Under the pieces are notes generated by a model. That model saw only the letters and a program-made list of their open reading frames with translations. It searched no databases and was not told the DNA's origin. Both the position numbers and the translations under genes were made by a program. Positions 34,321 through 42,540 of a stretch of DNA of 64,000 nucleotides are shown here, piece by piece. This DNA comes from Treponema parvum (lineage in GTDB: Bacteria; Spirochaetota; Spirochaetia; Treponematales; Treponemataceae): assembly GCF_017893965.1 (NCBI RefSeq), contig NZ_CP054142.1, forward strand, positions 62,001-126,000, in the 5' to 3' direction. Numbering within the stretch: the first letter of the stretch is position 1; every line of letters begins with the position of its first letter.

Positions 34321-34322
34321 AT
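34289..34322 (+). promoter_or_regulatory. Promoter of the second AAA ATPase, leaderless geometry
   Basis: TTTACA (34289-34294), 16 bases, AATAAT (34311-34316), 6 bases, ATG at 34323. No ribosome site. Overlaps the 23-bp repeat array. Confidence 0.5.
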
Positions 34323-35597
34323 ATGAATGAATATAGAACTCGTATTGTTGATACAATCTTACAAGATAAACTCGAAGCAAAAGGAGCTGTTCTCATAGAA
34401 GGCCCTAAATGGTGCGGTAAAACAACAACTGCTGTACAGAAATCTGCAAGTGTTTTGCGCATGGACAATCCTACAGAAAAAGAGCAGTATCTAAACCTTG
34501 CAAAATTAAATCCGCTGAGACTCTTAAAGGGGGAAGTTCCCCGCCTTATTGATGAATGGCAGCTAGCTCCTTCTCTCTGGGATACAATAAGATATGAAGT
34601 AGACCGGCGTGCTAAAATGGGACAGTTCATTCTTACAGGCTCGGCGGTTCCTCCGGATACTAAAGAAATCACTCATTCCGGTACAGGCCGATTTTCATGG
34701 CTTTTGATGAGGCCAATGTCTTTGTTTGAATCAGGAGAATCATCGGGTGAAGTCAGCTTAAAAGAACTGTTTAATGGTAATCTTGATGTAGATGGAGAGA
34801 ATCATAATAATATAGAGAAACTCGCTTTCTTAATTTGCCGTGGCGGATGGCCTGGAGCAATTGATTTGTATGAAAAACCGGCTTTACAGCAGGCATTTGA
34901 TTATTATGACGGAGTTGTAAAATATGATATAAATCGGGCTGATGGAAGCACAAAAAATGAAGAGCGCGTAAAGCGGATAATGCGTTCGTTTGCACGTAAT
35001 CAAGGCAGCCGGATTGCAACAACAGTAGTTGCAAATGACATTCTGGCAAACGATGCTTCCAGCGTAAATGAAGATACTGTTCACACCTATATAGAAGCCT
35101 TAAAAAAAATCTTTGTGATTGAAGATATGACAGCATGGAATCCTAATCTACGCTCAAAATCTGCAATCCGAACATCTGATACTCGTTACTATGTTGACCC
35201 TTCAATTGCCGTTGCAAGTCTCGGAATCGGACCTGAAGATTTGCTGAATGATTTGAACACCTACGGGCTTTTCTTTGAAACTCTTTGTGTCCGTGATTTG
35301 CGTGTATTTGCAGAAAGCCTTGACGGTTCAGTTTATCATTATCGCGATAACACAGGTTTGGAATGTGATGCAGTTATTCATCTGAGAAATGGTAAATATG
35401 GTTTAATTGAAATAAAGCTCGGTGGCGATAATCTGATAGAAGAAGGTGCAGAAAATTTGAAAAAGCTAGGCTCCAAAATTGATACTTCCAAGATGAAAGA
35501 GCCTTCGTTCTTAATGGTTTTAACCGGAATTGGCCGGTATGCGTACAAAAGAGAAGATGGAGTTCTGGTTGTTCCGATTGGTTGTTTGAAAAATTAA
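34323..35597 (+). CDS. AAA ATPase with DUF4143 domain (second copy)
   Basis: 424 residues of the AAA_14/DUF4143 family. Walker A GPKWCGKTT is near residue 29; Walker B RLIDEWQLAP near 75; sensor FILTGSAVPP near 103. The DUF4143 part contains VHTYIEALKKIFVIEDM, RYYVDPSIAVASLG, LFFETLCVRDLRVF and HYRDNTGLECDAVIHL leading to GLIEIKLGG, again nuclease-like (D, then ExK). It is only distantly similar to the copy at 29.3 kb. Base composition is more AT-rich than its neighbours, suggesting transfer. The 23-bp repeat array precedes it. Function unknown. Confidence 0.88.
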   Translation: MNEYRTRIVDTILQDKLEAKGAVLIEGPKWCGKTTTAVQKSASVLRMDNPTEKEQYLNLAKLNPLRLLKGEVPRLIDEWQLAPSLWDTIRYEVDRRAKMGQFILTGSAVPPDTKEITHSGTGRFSWLLMRPMSLFESGESSGEVSLKELFNGNLDVDGENHNNIEKLAFLICRGGWPGAIDLYEKPALQQAFDYYDGVVKYDINRADGSTKNEERVKRIMRSFARNQGSRIATTVVANDILANDASSVNEDTVHTYIEALKKIFVIEDMTAWNPNLRSKSAIRTSDTRYYVDPSIAVASLGIGPEDLLNDLNTYGLFFETLCVRDLRVFAESLDGSVYHYRDNTGLECDAVIHLRNGKYGLIEIKLGGDNLIEEGAENLKKLGSKIDTSKMKEPSFLMVLTGIGRYAYKREDGVLVVPIGCLKN

Positions 35598-35722
35598 GGG
35601 TTGTGCTCTCATTTTAAGGAATCTATTGACTATAATCCGTATGATCCTTAATTTAAGAGTATAGAGGTATCTTGAAAAAACCGCTTTCAGCAATTTCTTA
35701 AAAGTTTCCATAGGAGTTTTCG

Positions 35723-36331
35723 ATGAAAAAAGGAACAAAGCTGCTTCTTATCGTATTGGCAGCGATAGCGATAATCGGCTTAAGTTTTTACAGATTTTGG
35801 ACGGGCAATTACAACCGTATGGTAGAAATGGATGAAACCGTCACAAGCCAATGGGCGCAGGTTCAAAACCAATATCAGCGGCGCATGGATCTTATTCCCA
35901 ACCTCGTGGCGACGGTAAAAGCTTATGCCTCCCACGAAAGCGAAGTATATGAAAATGTTGCAAAAGCGCGCGCCGCGGCGGGCGGAACGGTAAACATAGA
36001 CAGTAACGTTTTGGACGATCCTGAAAGTTTTAAAAAATATCAGCAAATTCAAAACAATTTAAGTTCAAGTTTGCAGCGGCTTTTGATGATAACTGAAAAC
36101 TATCCGGCTCTTAAAGCCGACTCCAATTTTTTGGCGCTTCAGGATCAGCTGGAAGGAACCGAAAATCGTATTTCAACGGAGCGAAAGCGTTTTAACGACG
36201 CCGCCCAGCAATACAATACGTTCATCCGGCAATTTCCGCGCGTTATCATAGCGAATATGTCGGGCTTTAGGGCAAAACAGTATTTTACGGCATCGGACGC
36301 GGCGCAGACGGCTCCGCAGGTTAGTTTTTAA
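35723..36331 (+). CDS. lemA: LemA family protein
   Basis: 202 residues. An N-terminal membrane helix (LLLIVLAAIAIIGLSFY) is followed by the LemA core: YNRMVEMDETVTSQWAQVQNQYQRRMDLIPNLVATVKAYASHE and TENYPALKADSNFLALQDQLEGTENRI. The exposed part is a helical bundle outside the membrane. Function is unsettled. It is followed by two TPM-domain genes in the same direction, the arrangement usual for this family. Ribosome site AGGAG. Confidence 0.92.
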   Translation: MKKGTKLLLIVLAAIAIIGLSFYRFWTGNYNRMVEMDETVTSQWAQVQNQYQRRMDLIPNLVATVKAYASHESEVYENVAKARAAAGGTVNIDSNVLDDPESFKKYQQIQNNLSSSLQRLLMITENYPALKADSNFLALQDQLEGTENRISTERKRFNDAAQQYNTFIRQFPRVIIANMSGFRAKQYFTASDAAQTAPQVSF

Positions 36332-36358
36332 TCCGTTTTTTCAGGTAAATCGGATAAA

Positions 36359-37054
36359 ATGAATTCGATAAAAACCGACAAAATGTTAAAGGATCTCGGA
36401 TTGAACGAAAGAGCTTTTGCAGTTATAAAAAGCTCCGTTCAAAAGATCGAAAGCGCAACGAGCGGTGAAATAGCTTTGGCTCTGACGGCGGAAAGCTCTT
36501 CCTATGCGTTTTGGGAACTTTTTGCAGCCGTAATAGCTTCGGCGGTATTTTTTGCGCTCCTTTTACCCTTTGCAAAAAATATCCTGCAGTTTTCCGCACG
36601 GTTTTTTTGGGTAGTTCCCGCATGGTACATGCCCTTTGTATATGGATGCGGAATTTTATCGGCGATCATCGCGGTTTTTTTTCTTGCAAATATCAGAGCG
36701 ATCGACCGCCTGATAGTGCCCAAAAGCGTCTTTAGGCAAAGCGTATATGAAAGAGCATTGCGCTATTTTTCCGAAAGCGGCGTATACAAGACAAGCGACA
36801 GATCGGGAGTGCTGATCTTTGCCTCTTACCTTGAAAAACACGTCTTTATTTTGGCCGACACGGGAATTGCGCAAAAAATAGAACAGGCGGTATGGGATAA
36901 AATAGCGGCAAAACTCGCTTCGGATTTGGGAAAGGGATCGGGCGAAAAGGCCTTTCTCTGCGCTCTGGAAGAATGCGGCGTTCTTTTGGCAAAGCACTTT
37001 CCTAAAAAAAATGAAGGCTGCTCCGAATTGCCGGATGGCTTAGCGGTTTTGTGA
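36359..37054 (+). CDS. TPM-domain membrane protein
   Basis: 231 residues. Unlike the neighbour, the TPM (DUF477) domain is split around two membrane helices (about 50-75 and 85-115): SATSGEIALALT before them and KTSDRSGVLIFASYLEKHVFILADTGI after. The protein has no signal peptide. It belongs to the lemA-TPM-TPM operon, 28 bases downstream of lemA. The TPM fold has been called phosphatase-like; the role here is unknown. Confidence 0.78.
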   Translation: MNSIKTDKMLKDLGLNERAFAVIKSSVQKIESATSGEIALALTAESSSYAFWELFAAVIASAVFFALLLPFAKNILQFSARFFWVVPAWYMPFVYGCGILSAIIAVFFLANIRAIDRLIVPKSVFRQSVYERALRYFSESGVYKTSDRSGVLIFASYLEKHVFILADTGIAQKIEQAVWDKIAAKLASDLGKGSGEKAFLCALEECGVLLAKHFPKKNEGCSELPDGLAVL

Positions 37055-37125
37055 CTTGCCCGCCAACGTTGTGCCGGCGGAATGCGGCCGCACACAGAGC
37101 GAACATTAAATCTCGCGAGGTTAAG

Positions 37126-37950
37126 ATGAACTACAGGCAAAAACTGAATATGATAATTTTAACTTTATTCATATTTACAAGCGTACATGCAAAAGAAAAT
37201 TCTATACCTAAAATGGAAGGAGCCGTAACAGATACCGCAAATATATTGACCGCAACGGCAAAGGAAAAGATGTCATCTTACCTCAACAATGTAAACGAAA
37301 AAACGGGAATACAAGTCGCTCTTTTAACCGTCAAATCCCTAAACGGAGAAGAAATAGAATCTTTCAGCATGCGCGTGGCGGAGAACTGGAAACTCGGACA
37401 AAAAGAAAAAGACAACGGCGTTCTCATGTTACTTGCGCTGAACGAACACAAGGTGCGCATAGAAGTTGGCTACGGGCTTGAAGGAGTTCTTACGGACGCA
37501 TACTGCGGTCTTATAATAAGGCAGGTTATGATTCCGTACTTTAGACAGGATGCGTACGCAAAAGGACTCGAACAAGGGCTTCGCGCCGTAGTACAAAAAG
37601 CGGCGGGGCAAGATATTCAAGAAAATGAAGATTCTCTTAATCCCCTTATAACCGGGACCGAAGAAAAAGACGGCCTTCCGCTGCCGGTTTTCGCTTTTTT
37701 GGTAATATACTTTTTAATATTCATAATGGGAATAGCTTCCAAATTTAAGACAAGTTCAAATCCGCAAGGAACATTTGGTTCATCCGCCTCGAGAACTGGA
37801 TACGGGGGATTAGGCAGAAGCGTTTTTTTAGGAGGTCTCGGAGGGTTCGGAGGTTCGACAGGATTTGGCGGCTCGAGACATAGTTCGGGAGGCGGTTTTA
37901 GCGGCGGCGGCGGAAGTTTCGGCGGAGGAGGAGCCAGCGGCAGCTGGTAA
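37126..37950 (+). CDS. TPM-domain protein with Gly-rich tail (YgcG-like)
   Basis: 274 residues. A signal peptide (MIILTLFIFTSVHA) is followed by the TPM domain (about 25-165; VTDTANILTATAKEKMSSYL, KDNGVLMLLALNEHKVRIEVGYGLEGVLTDA), a membrane helix (about 180-205) and a Gly/Ser-rich tail ending in GGGGASGSW, typical of YgcG-like proteins. The domain faces the periplasm. The ATG at 37126 follows GAGG and precedes the signal peptide; an in-frame upstream start at 37051 would add residues unlike a signal peptide. Third gene of the lemA operon. Confidence 0.88.
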   Translation: MNYRQKLNMIILTLFIFTSVHAKENSIPKMEGAVTDTANILTATAKEKMSSYLNNVNEKTGIQVALLTVKSLNGEEIESFSMRVAENWKLGQKEKDNGVLMLLALNEHKVRIEVGYGLEGVLTDAYCGLIIRQVMIPYFRQDAYAKGLEQGLRAVVQKAAGQDIQENEDSLNPLITGTEEKDGLPLPVFAFLVIYFLIFIMGIASKFKTSSNPQGTFGSSASRTGYGGLGRSVFLGGLGGFGGSTGFGGSRHSSGGGFSGGGGSFGGGGASGSW

Positions 37951-38053
37951 CAGGCGTTTTACAGTTTATAAGTATTTTACAGGGCGACTGCAGGCCGGAA
38001 AAAGCGTTGCTGTGCGCCCGACGGCACACGCTTATTCGGCAGCGATTATTTAT

Positions 38054-39082
38054 TTATTCGGCGGATGCTTTTTTCCACGCGGCTTTTACGTTTTTAATGT
38101 ATGATTTTTTTTCGGCATCAGATAGGAAGGTTGAATTAAAACCGTTTATGATAAGCTGTTCGATTTCACCCATAGTAAAATTCAACTTGCTGTAAAGATT
38201 CCAGTATTCGTCTATAAGGCCGACTTTAAAAAACACCGGATCGTCCGTATTCACGGTTACAAGAACATTTTTATCGTAAAGCTGCCTTATAGGATGATCT
38301 TCAATCTTTTTAACCACTTTTTTTGTAAACACATTGCTTGTGGGGCAAATTTCAAGCGGAAGCTGCGTGTCTTTTAAATAATCTACAAGCTTAGGATCCT
38401 CTACGGACGTAATTCCGTGCCCTATTCTTTCGGCATGCAAAAGATTTATTGAATCCCACACGGATTCCGGCCCTACGTCTTCTCCCGCGTGAGCCACAGC
38501 GTGAAAACCGTCCTTATGCGCCTGTGTAAAAACAGGTTCAAACTCTCGCGCAGGTCCTTTTTGTTCGGCTCCGCCGAGCCCTATGCCTAAGATATGTTCG
38601 CAGGGAAATTGCTTTAAAAGACTGTAATTCCGCATTGCGTTTTCACAGCCGAACGTTCTCGACACGTCGAGAAGAAGCTTTATCGTTATGTTTTTTTCCC
38701 GCTTTATCTTTACTATATTTTTGGTAAAGACGTCGATCATGTCCTTGTAGTTAAAACCTTTTTTTATAAAGGCTGAAGGAGCAAAGAAGGCTTCGCAATA
38801 AACGATATTATCTTCAGACAAGTATTCGGCAAAATCTTCAAAAACCAAATTAAAATCGTCGACGGACAAAAACAGATCCTGAACTTTTAAAAAGGCCTGA
38901 ATAAAACCGTTAAGATCCGTATATGAAAAAAAAGAGTCCCGTTCGGCATCCGTTATTTTTTTTCCAAATCGTTTTTCATAAAGTTTTTCTATGGAATGAA
39001 GTTTGGCTACGGCTTCAATATGAAGATGAATTTCCGCCTTCGGTATTTTTTTCATAAAAGAATAAAATAATTCTTTTTCCAA
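38054..39082 (-). CDS. add: Adenosine deaminase family protein
   Basis: 342 residues of the amidohydrolase fold. Zinc and catalytic motifs: KAEIHLHIE (two His), HAVAHAGED (catalytic Glu after a zinc His), ERIGHGI (His) and VNTDDPVFF (two Asp). It deaminates adenosine, or adenine in close relatives, to inosine or hypoxanthine, feeding purine salvage. The start at 39082 is TTG with a GGGGG site 6 bases upstream; an ATG at 39055 (MKKIPKAEIHLH) is the alternative. Cytoplasmic. Confidence 0.85.
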   Translation of the reverse strand: MEKELFYSFMKKIPKAEIHLHIEAVAKLHSIEKLYEKRFGKKITDAERDSFFSYTDLNGFIQAFLKVQDLFLSVDDFNLVFEDFAEYLSEDNIVYCEAFFAPSAFIKKGFNYKDMIDVFTKNIVKIKREKNITIKLLLDVSRTFGCENAMRNYSLLKQFPCEHILGIGLGGAEQKGPAREFEPVFTQAHKDGFHAVAHAGEDVGPESVWDSINLLHAERIGHGITSVEDPKLVDYLKDTQLPLEICPTSNVFTKKVVKKIEDHPIRQLYDKNVLVTVNTDDPVFFKVGLIDEYWNLYSKLNFTMGEIEQLIINGFNSTFLSDAEKKSYIKNVKAAWKKASAE

Positions 39083-39139
39083 CGAATGCCCCCGTGAGTT
39101 TATACAGACTTGTATATCTATAGCATCGGTATAACGGTA

Positions 39140-40942
39140 CTAAATCTTGAGCATATTTTCAAGCTGCGCAATTAATTGCGTAAACACGTCAAGCGCGGCT
39201 TGCACCGGAGCGGCACTCGACATATCCACCCCTGCGACTTTTAGAGTTTCTATCGGATAATAAGTTCCGCCCGCCTTTAAAAATTTGAAATAATCGTCTT
39301 TTTCTTTTTCTCCGCCGTTCAACACCCTGTCCGCAAGAGCAAGCGCAGCCGATATTCCCGTAGCGTATTTATACACATAAAATGCGGAATAAAAATGCGG
39401 TATTCTAAGCCCTTCCATGTCGCTGTTGGGCTCAAAACACATTTCAGGACCGAAATACTGTTCCAATAGAGCTCGGTAAGTTTTTCTAAGAACTTCTGCG
39501 GAAAGCGGTGTTCCGTTTTCCACAAGTTCGTGCGCTTTAAGTTCGTACTCTGCGAACATAGTCTGCCGGTAAAGAGTTGCCGTAATGTCGCACGCCCTCA
39601 TAGCCGAAAGGTAGGTTTTCATTTCGTCGTCTTTTGCGTTTTTAAAAAGATACCTGAACACGAGCTCTTCGTTAAACGTAGACGCAACTTCCGCTTCAAA
39701 GATCGTATAATTATACTGCATAAAAGGGTTGTTGTGCGCGGAATACCAAGAATGCATTGAGTGTCCGCCTTCGTGCGCCAGTGTAAAGACGTCGCGTATG
39801 ACAGTATCCTTATAATTCATAAGAATGTAAGGATAACCCGTGTAAGCTCCCGACGAAAACGCGCCGCTTCTTTTTCCCTTGTTTTCATAACGGTCTACCC
39901 AGCCGTTTTTAAGCCCGCCGCAGAGAATATCGGTGTACTCGCCGCCCAAAACGGAAAGAGCATTTTTACAAATATCGACGGCCTCGTCATATGAAATTTT
40001 AACGTCCACCGTTTTTACAAGAGGAGCGTACACGTCATAGTGGCGAAGTTCGTCAAGTTTAAGAACTTTTTTGCGAAGCGCGTAAAACCTGTGCAGCGCG
40101 GGAAGGTTTTTATGAACGGTTTCTATGAGATTGTGATAGACGCTCGTCGGAACCTTATCCTTGTACAAGGCCTTTTCTAAGCTCGATTTGTAACCGCGAG
40201 CGCGCATTTCAAATACGTCCTGATTGACGGATCCCGCATACAATTCGGCTAAGGTATGCTGATGCTGTTCAAATACGCCGTAAAACTTTTTGTAGGCATT
40301 TTCGCGGACTGATCTGTCGTTGCTGTCCATAAACCGGCTCCAGGTTCCCTGTGTAAGAGGTTCTTTTTTGCCGTTTATTTCAATGTCGCCGAAAGAAAGA
40401 TCCACGTTGCTAAGCACGCTGAAAGTTTTTTGAGGAGCCTCCGCCGCTTCCGATTGCAGCGCCATGATGCGCTCTTCTTTTTCGGAAAGGACATAGGGCT
40501 TTAGATACAAAAGTTTTTCAAGATATACCTTATAATCCGCAAATTCGGGAAGCGCCGTCCACACGCGGATTTTTTCATCCGGTATTGAAAGAATTTCCGC
40601 ATCAAAAAAACTGAGCTTTGCGGAAGCTTTTGAATACGCCATGGAATAGCGCCCTACGCGGTCGGTTGCAGCGCTGTCGCTCTCGTCGGCCGTGTGCTGA
40701 AGCCCCGCATAATTTCCGACGAGTTCCGCGTTTTTCCAAAGATCTTCGCTTAGCTTTAGAGCGGAAAGGAAATTTCCGCTTGAAAGCGAAAGTTTTCCTT
40801 TAAATTTTGAAAGCTTTTCGGCCGCAGGAACTATCTGCGAAAGAGCCTTTTCCCAATCTTCGTCCGTTTTAAATAAGGTTATCAGATCCCATTTATTGCT
40901 ATCCGGAACATCTTTTCTTTCCGGTATACTGTTATTCGCCAT
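39140..40942 (-). CDS. pepF: Oligoendopeptidase F
   Basis: 600-residue M3B metallopeptidase that degrades short peptides in the cytoplasm. The zinc motif is TLAHEGGHSMHSWYS (HEXXH) near residue 388; EVASTFNEELVF supplies the third ligand Glu. Family length and the N-terminal ERKDVPDSNKWDLITLF fit. There is no signal peptide and no ribosome site, but TATAAT lies 7 bases upstream of the ATG. Confidence 0.93.
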   Translation of the reverse strand: MANNSIPERKDVPDSNKWDLITLFKTDEDWEKALSQIVPAAEKLSKFKGKLSLSSGNFLSALKLSEDLWKNAELVGNYAGLQHTADESDSAATDRVGRYSMAYSKASAKLSFFDAEILSIPDEKIRVWTALPEFADYKVYLEKLLYLKPYVLSEKEERIMALQSEAAEAPQKTFSVLSNVDLSFGDIEINGKKEPLTQGTWSRFMDSNDRSVRENAYKKFYGVFEQHQHTLAELYAGSVNQDVFEMRARGYKSSLEKALYKDKVPTSVYHNLIETVHKNLPALHRFYALRKKVLKLDELRHYDVYAPLVKTVDVKISYDEAVDICKNALSVLGGEYTDILCGGLKNGWVDRYENKGKRSGAFSSGAYTGYPYILMNYKDTVIRDVFTLAHEGGHSMHSWYSAHNNPFMQYNYTIFEAEVASTFNEELVFRYLFKNAKDDEMKTYLSAMRACDITATLYRQTMFAEYELKAHELVENGTPLSAEVLRKTYRALLEQYFGPEMCFEPNSDMEGLRIPHFYSAFYVYKYATGISAALALADRVLNGGEKEKDDYFKFLKAGGTYYPIETLKVAGVDMSSAAPVQAALDVFTQLIAQLENMLKI

Positions 40943-40949
40943 GATAATA

Positions 40950-40977
40950 ATTATAACAAATGAAAAAAATTAGTCCA
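40950..40977 (-). promoter_or_regulatory. pepF promoter, near-leaderless
   Basis: On the minus strand TGGACT, 16 bases, TATAAT (40955-40950), then 7 bases to the ATG at 40942. The -35 is imperfect. Confidence 0.45.
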
Positions 40978-41194
40978 TAGCCGATAAAATACGGCTTTCG
41001 CAGTTTCAGGGCTTTCGGATCCATTACGACAGATACGGCACTCCGCCATTCAGGAACCGTCGTCGCGCGTTTTCAGGGCAAAAGCATTTGTCTAAGGTTC
41101 CGCGTGAATCAAGAACCAAAAGAAGCGCCGCCGAGCGTCTCCTGTGCAGGCATACGATGAGGCGCCAATGTTGCGAGTTTTTACAAGCCGCCAT

Positions 41195-41229
41195 ATGACT
41201 TTTTCCGCCGTATTTGCTATCATAGAAGC
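41195..41229 (+). promoter_or_regulatory. Promoter of the SH3 lipoprotein gene, leaderless geometry
   Basis: ATGACT (41195-41200), 17 bases, TATCAT (41218-41223), 6 bases, ATG at 41230. Confidence 0.45.
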
Positions 41230-42540
41230 ATGAAATTCCGTATCTATCGTTTATCTGTCATCGTTTTTTTAGCCGTAATGTTTTTTTTAAGTTCATGTTC
41301 AAATATCACCGGCTATTCCGTGCTCTTATGGGGAATCCCTGAACACCGCCTTCAAGACGGCGACATAGTCCCCGTCTATATAAAATCGAATATTTCACAA
41401 GTTTACGTCATAGGCTTACCGGACGGCAGTAAAAAAGCTGAAGTGGCTCTGTGGAAAATCACGGAACCCCAGTCAAAAAGAAAGGCGTCGAAAACTGCGC
41501 AAAAATACGCGGAATTCAAACATCAATACGCGCATGTAAAACTTGACGGGCTCCCGATCAGAAACGAACCGGTGAATACCGCAAAGCAGGTGTACAGGCT
41601 GCGGAAAAACGAAACCGTAAAACTTCTGTATAAAGGCAAGGGACAGACCGTAATGGTAGGGAATGTTCCGCTTGAAGGCGATTGGCTTCGCGTTCTCACC
41701 CAGGACGGAACTTCCGGCTGGTGTTTTTCTTACAACCTTCAGCAGTATGAAACCGACGCTTTGGGTAACATAACAGGCGGACAAATTCAAGAAATACAGG
41801 AAGAAGATACCGTGCTTAAAGATATGCTCTCAAAACGCTGGTATCCGGATTCCTACACGGCGATGATCCGCTCGCAAAACATCGACATAGCAAAAATGAA
41901 TTCGTCTTACGGCTTCGATACGGGCGCAGGATCCGGAACGGTAACGCTTAATATGCCGGGCATTTCGGAGAGCTGGCCGTATAACGGCGTAACAAAAACG
42001 CCCGAAGACGTCTATCAATACAATGATATTCCCATAGAGATAACCGTGCGTAACGAAAATTTCATAGTAGTGCGGTACACCGATGAAAGCGGAAAACCCC
42101 AGGACTTTAACATGGTAACGGTGGAAGAAAACATAGACGAGCTTGTTTCCGCAGAGATAAAGCGCAGAAGCGACGAGATAGAAAGGCTATGCGCGAACGG
42201 CGGACGCTTCAGAAGCTCGAATTACGGACATCTTACCTTCAACGAAGGCGGAAGCTTTACTTGGCGGGGATACAATCTTTTGGTTCCGTCTTTGATAGTC
42301 CGCAATGCGGGAAATGAGGGCATCGTGTCCATAAAATATTTTATTTCCAATCCACTTAAAGCCTCCTACGATGGAATTCTTACGTTCAAATTTGACAGGA
42401 TGAATAAAGAGCTCAATTTTTTATATAAACTTGAAGAAAACGGAATACGGCTTACGGACGCCGGAGGGGCGGTTTTTAAAGGCCTCTCCGTACAAAATCC
42501 GGGAGCAAGCCCTCTCGTGCTTTTCTTTGCGGGGCAATGA
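41230..42540 (+). CDS. Lipoprotein with SH3-like domain
   Basis: 436 residues. The lipobox LSSC (Cys near residue 23) after a hydrophobic signal marks a lipoprotein. Residues about 100-170 resemble a bacterial SH3 domain (KLDGLPIRNEPVNTAKQVYRLRKNETVKLLYKG, then GDWLRVLTQDGTSGWCF). The C-terminal half (about 235-436) is beta-rich (FNEGGSFTWRGYNLLVPSLIV). Likely envelope, possibly glycan-binding; no catalytic motif is seen. The last codons overlap the ABC-F start (ATGATG), so the two genes are coupled, although the functions seem unrelated. Confidence 0.72.
   Translation: MKFRIYRLSVIVFLAVMFFLSSCSNITGYSVLLWGIPEHRLQDGDIVPVYIKSNISQVYVIGLPDGSKKAEVALWKITEPQSKRKASKTAQKYAEFKHQYAHVKLDGLPIRNEPVNTAKQVYRLRKNETVKLLYKGKGQTVMVGNVPLEGDWLRVLTQDGTSGWCFSYNLQQYETDALGNITGGQIQEIQEEDTVLKDMLSKRWYPDSYTAMIRSQNIDIAKMNSSYGFDTGAGSGTVTLNMPGISESWPYNGVTKTPEDVYQYNDIPIEITVRNENFIVVRYTDESGKPQDFNMVTVEENIDELVSAEIKRRSDEIERLCANGGRFRSSNYGHLTFNEGGSFTWRGYNLLVPSLIVRNAGNEGIVSIKYFISNPLKASYDGILTFKFDRMNKELNFLYKLEENGIRLTDAGGAVFKGLSVQNPGASPLVLFFAGQ

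Noticed and set aside
37700-37948. Gly-rich tandem repeat as a phase-variable tract
   Set aside because: A Gly-rich tail is normal for YgcG-like TPM proteins and the repeats are irregular.
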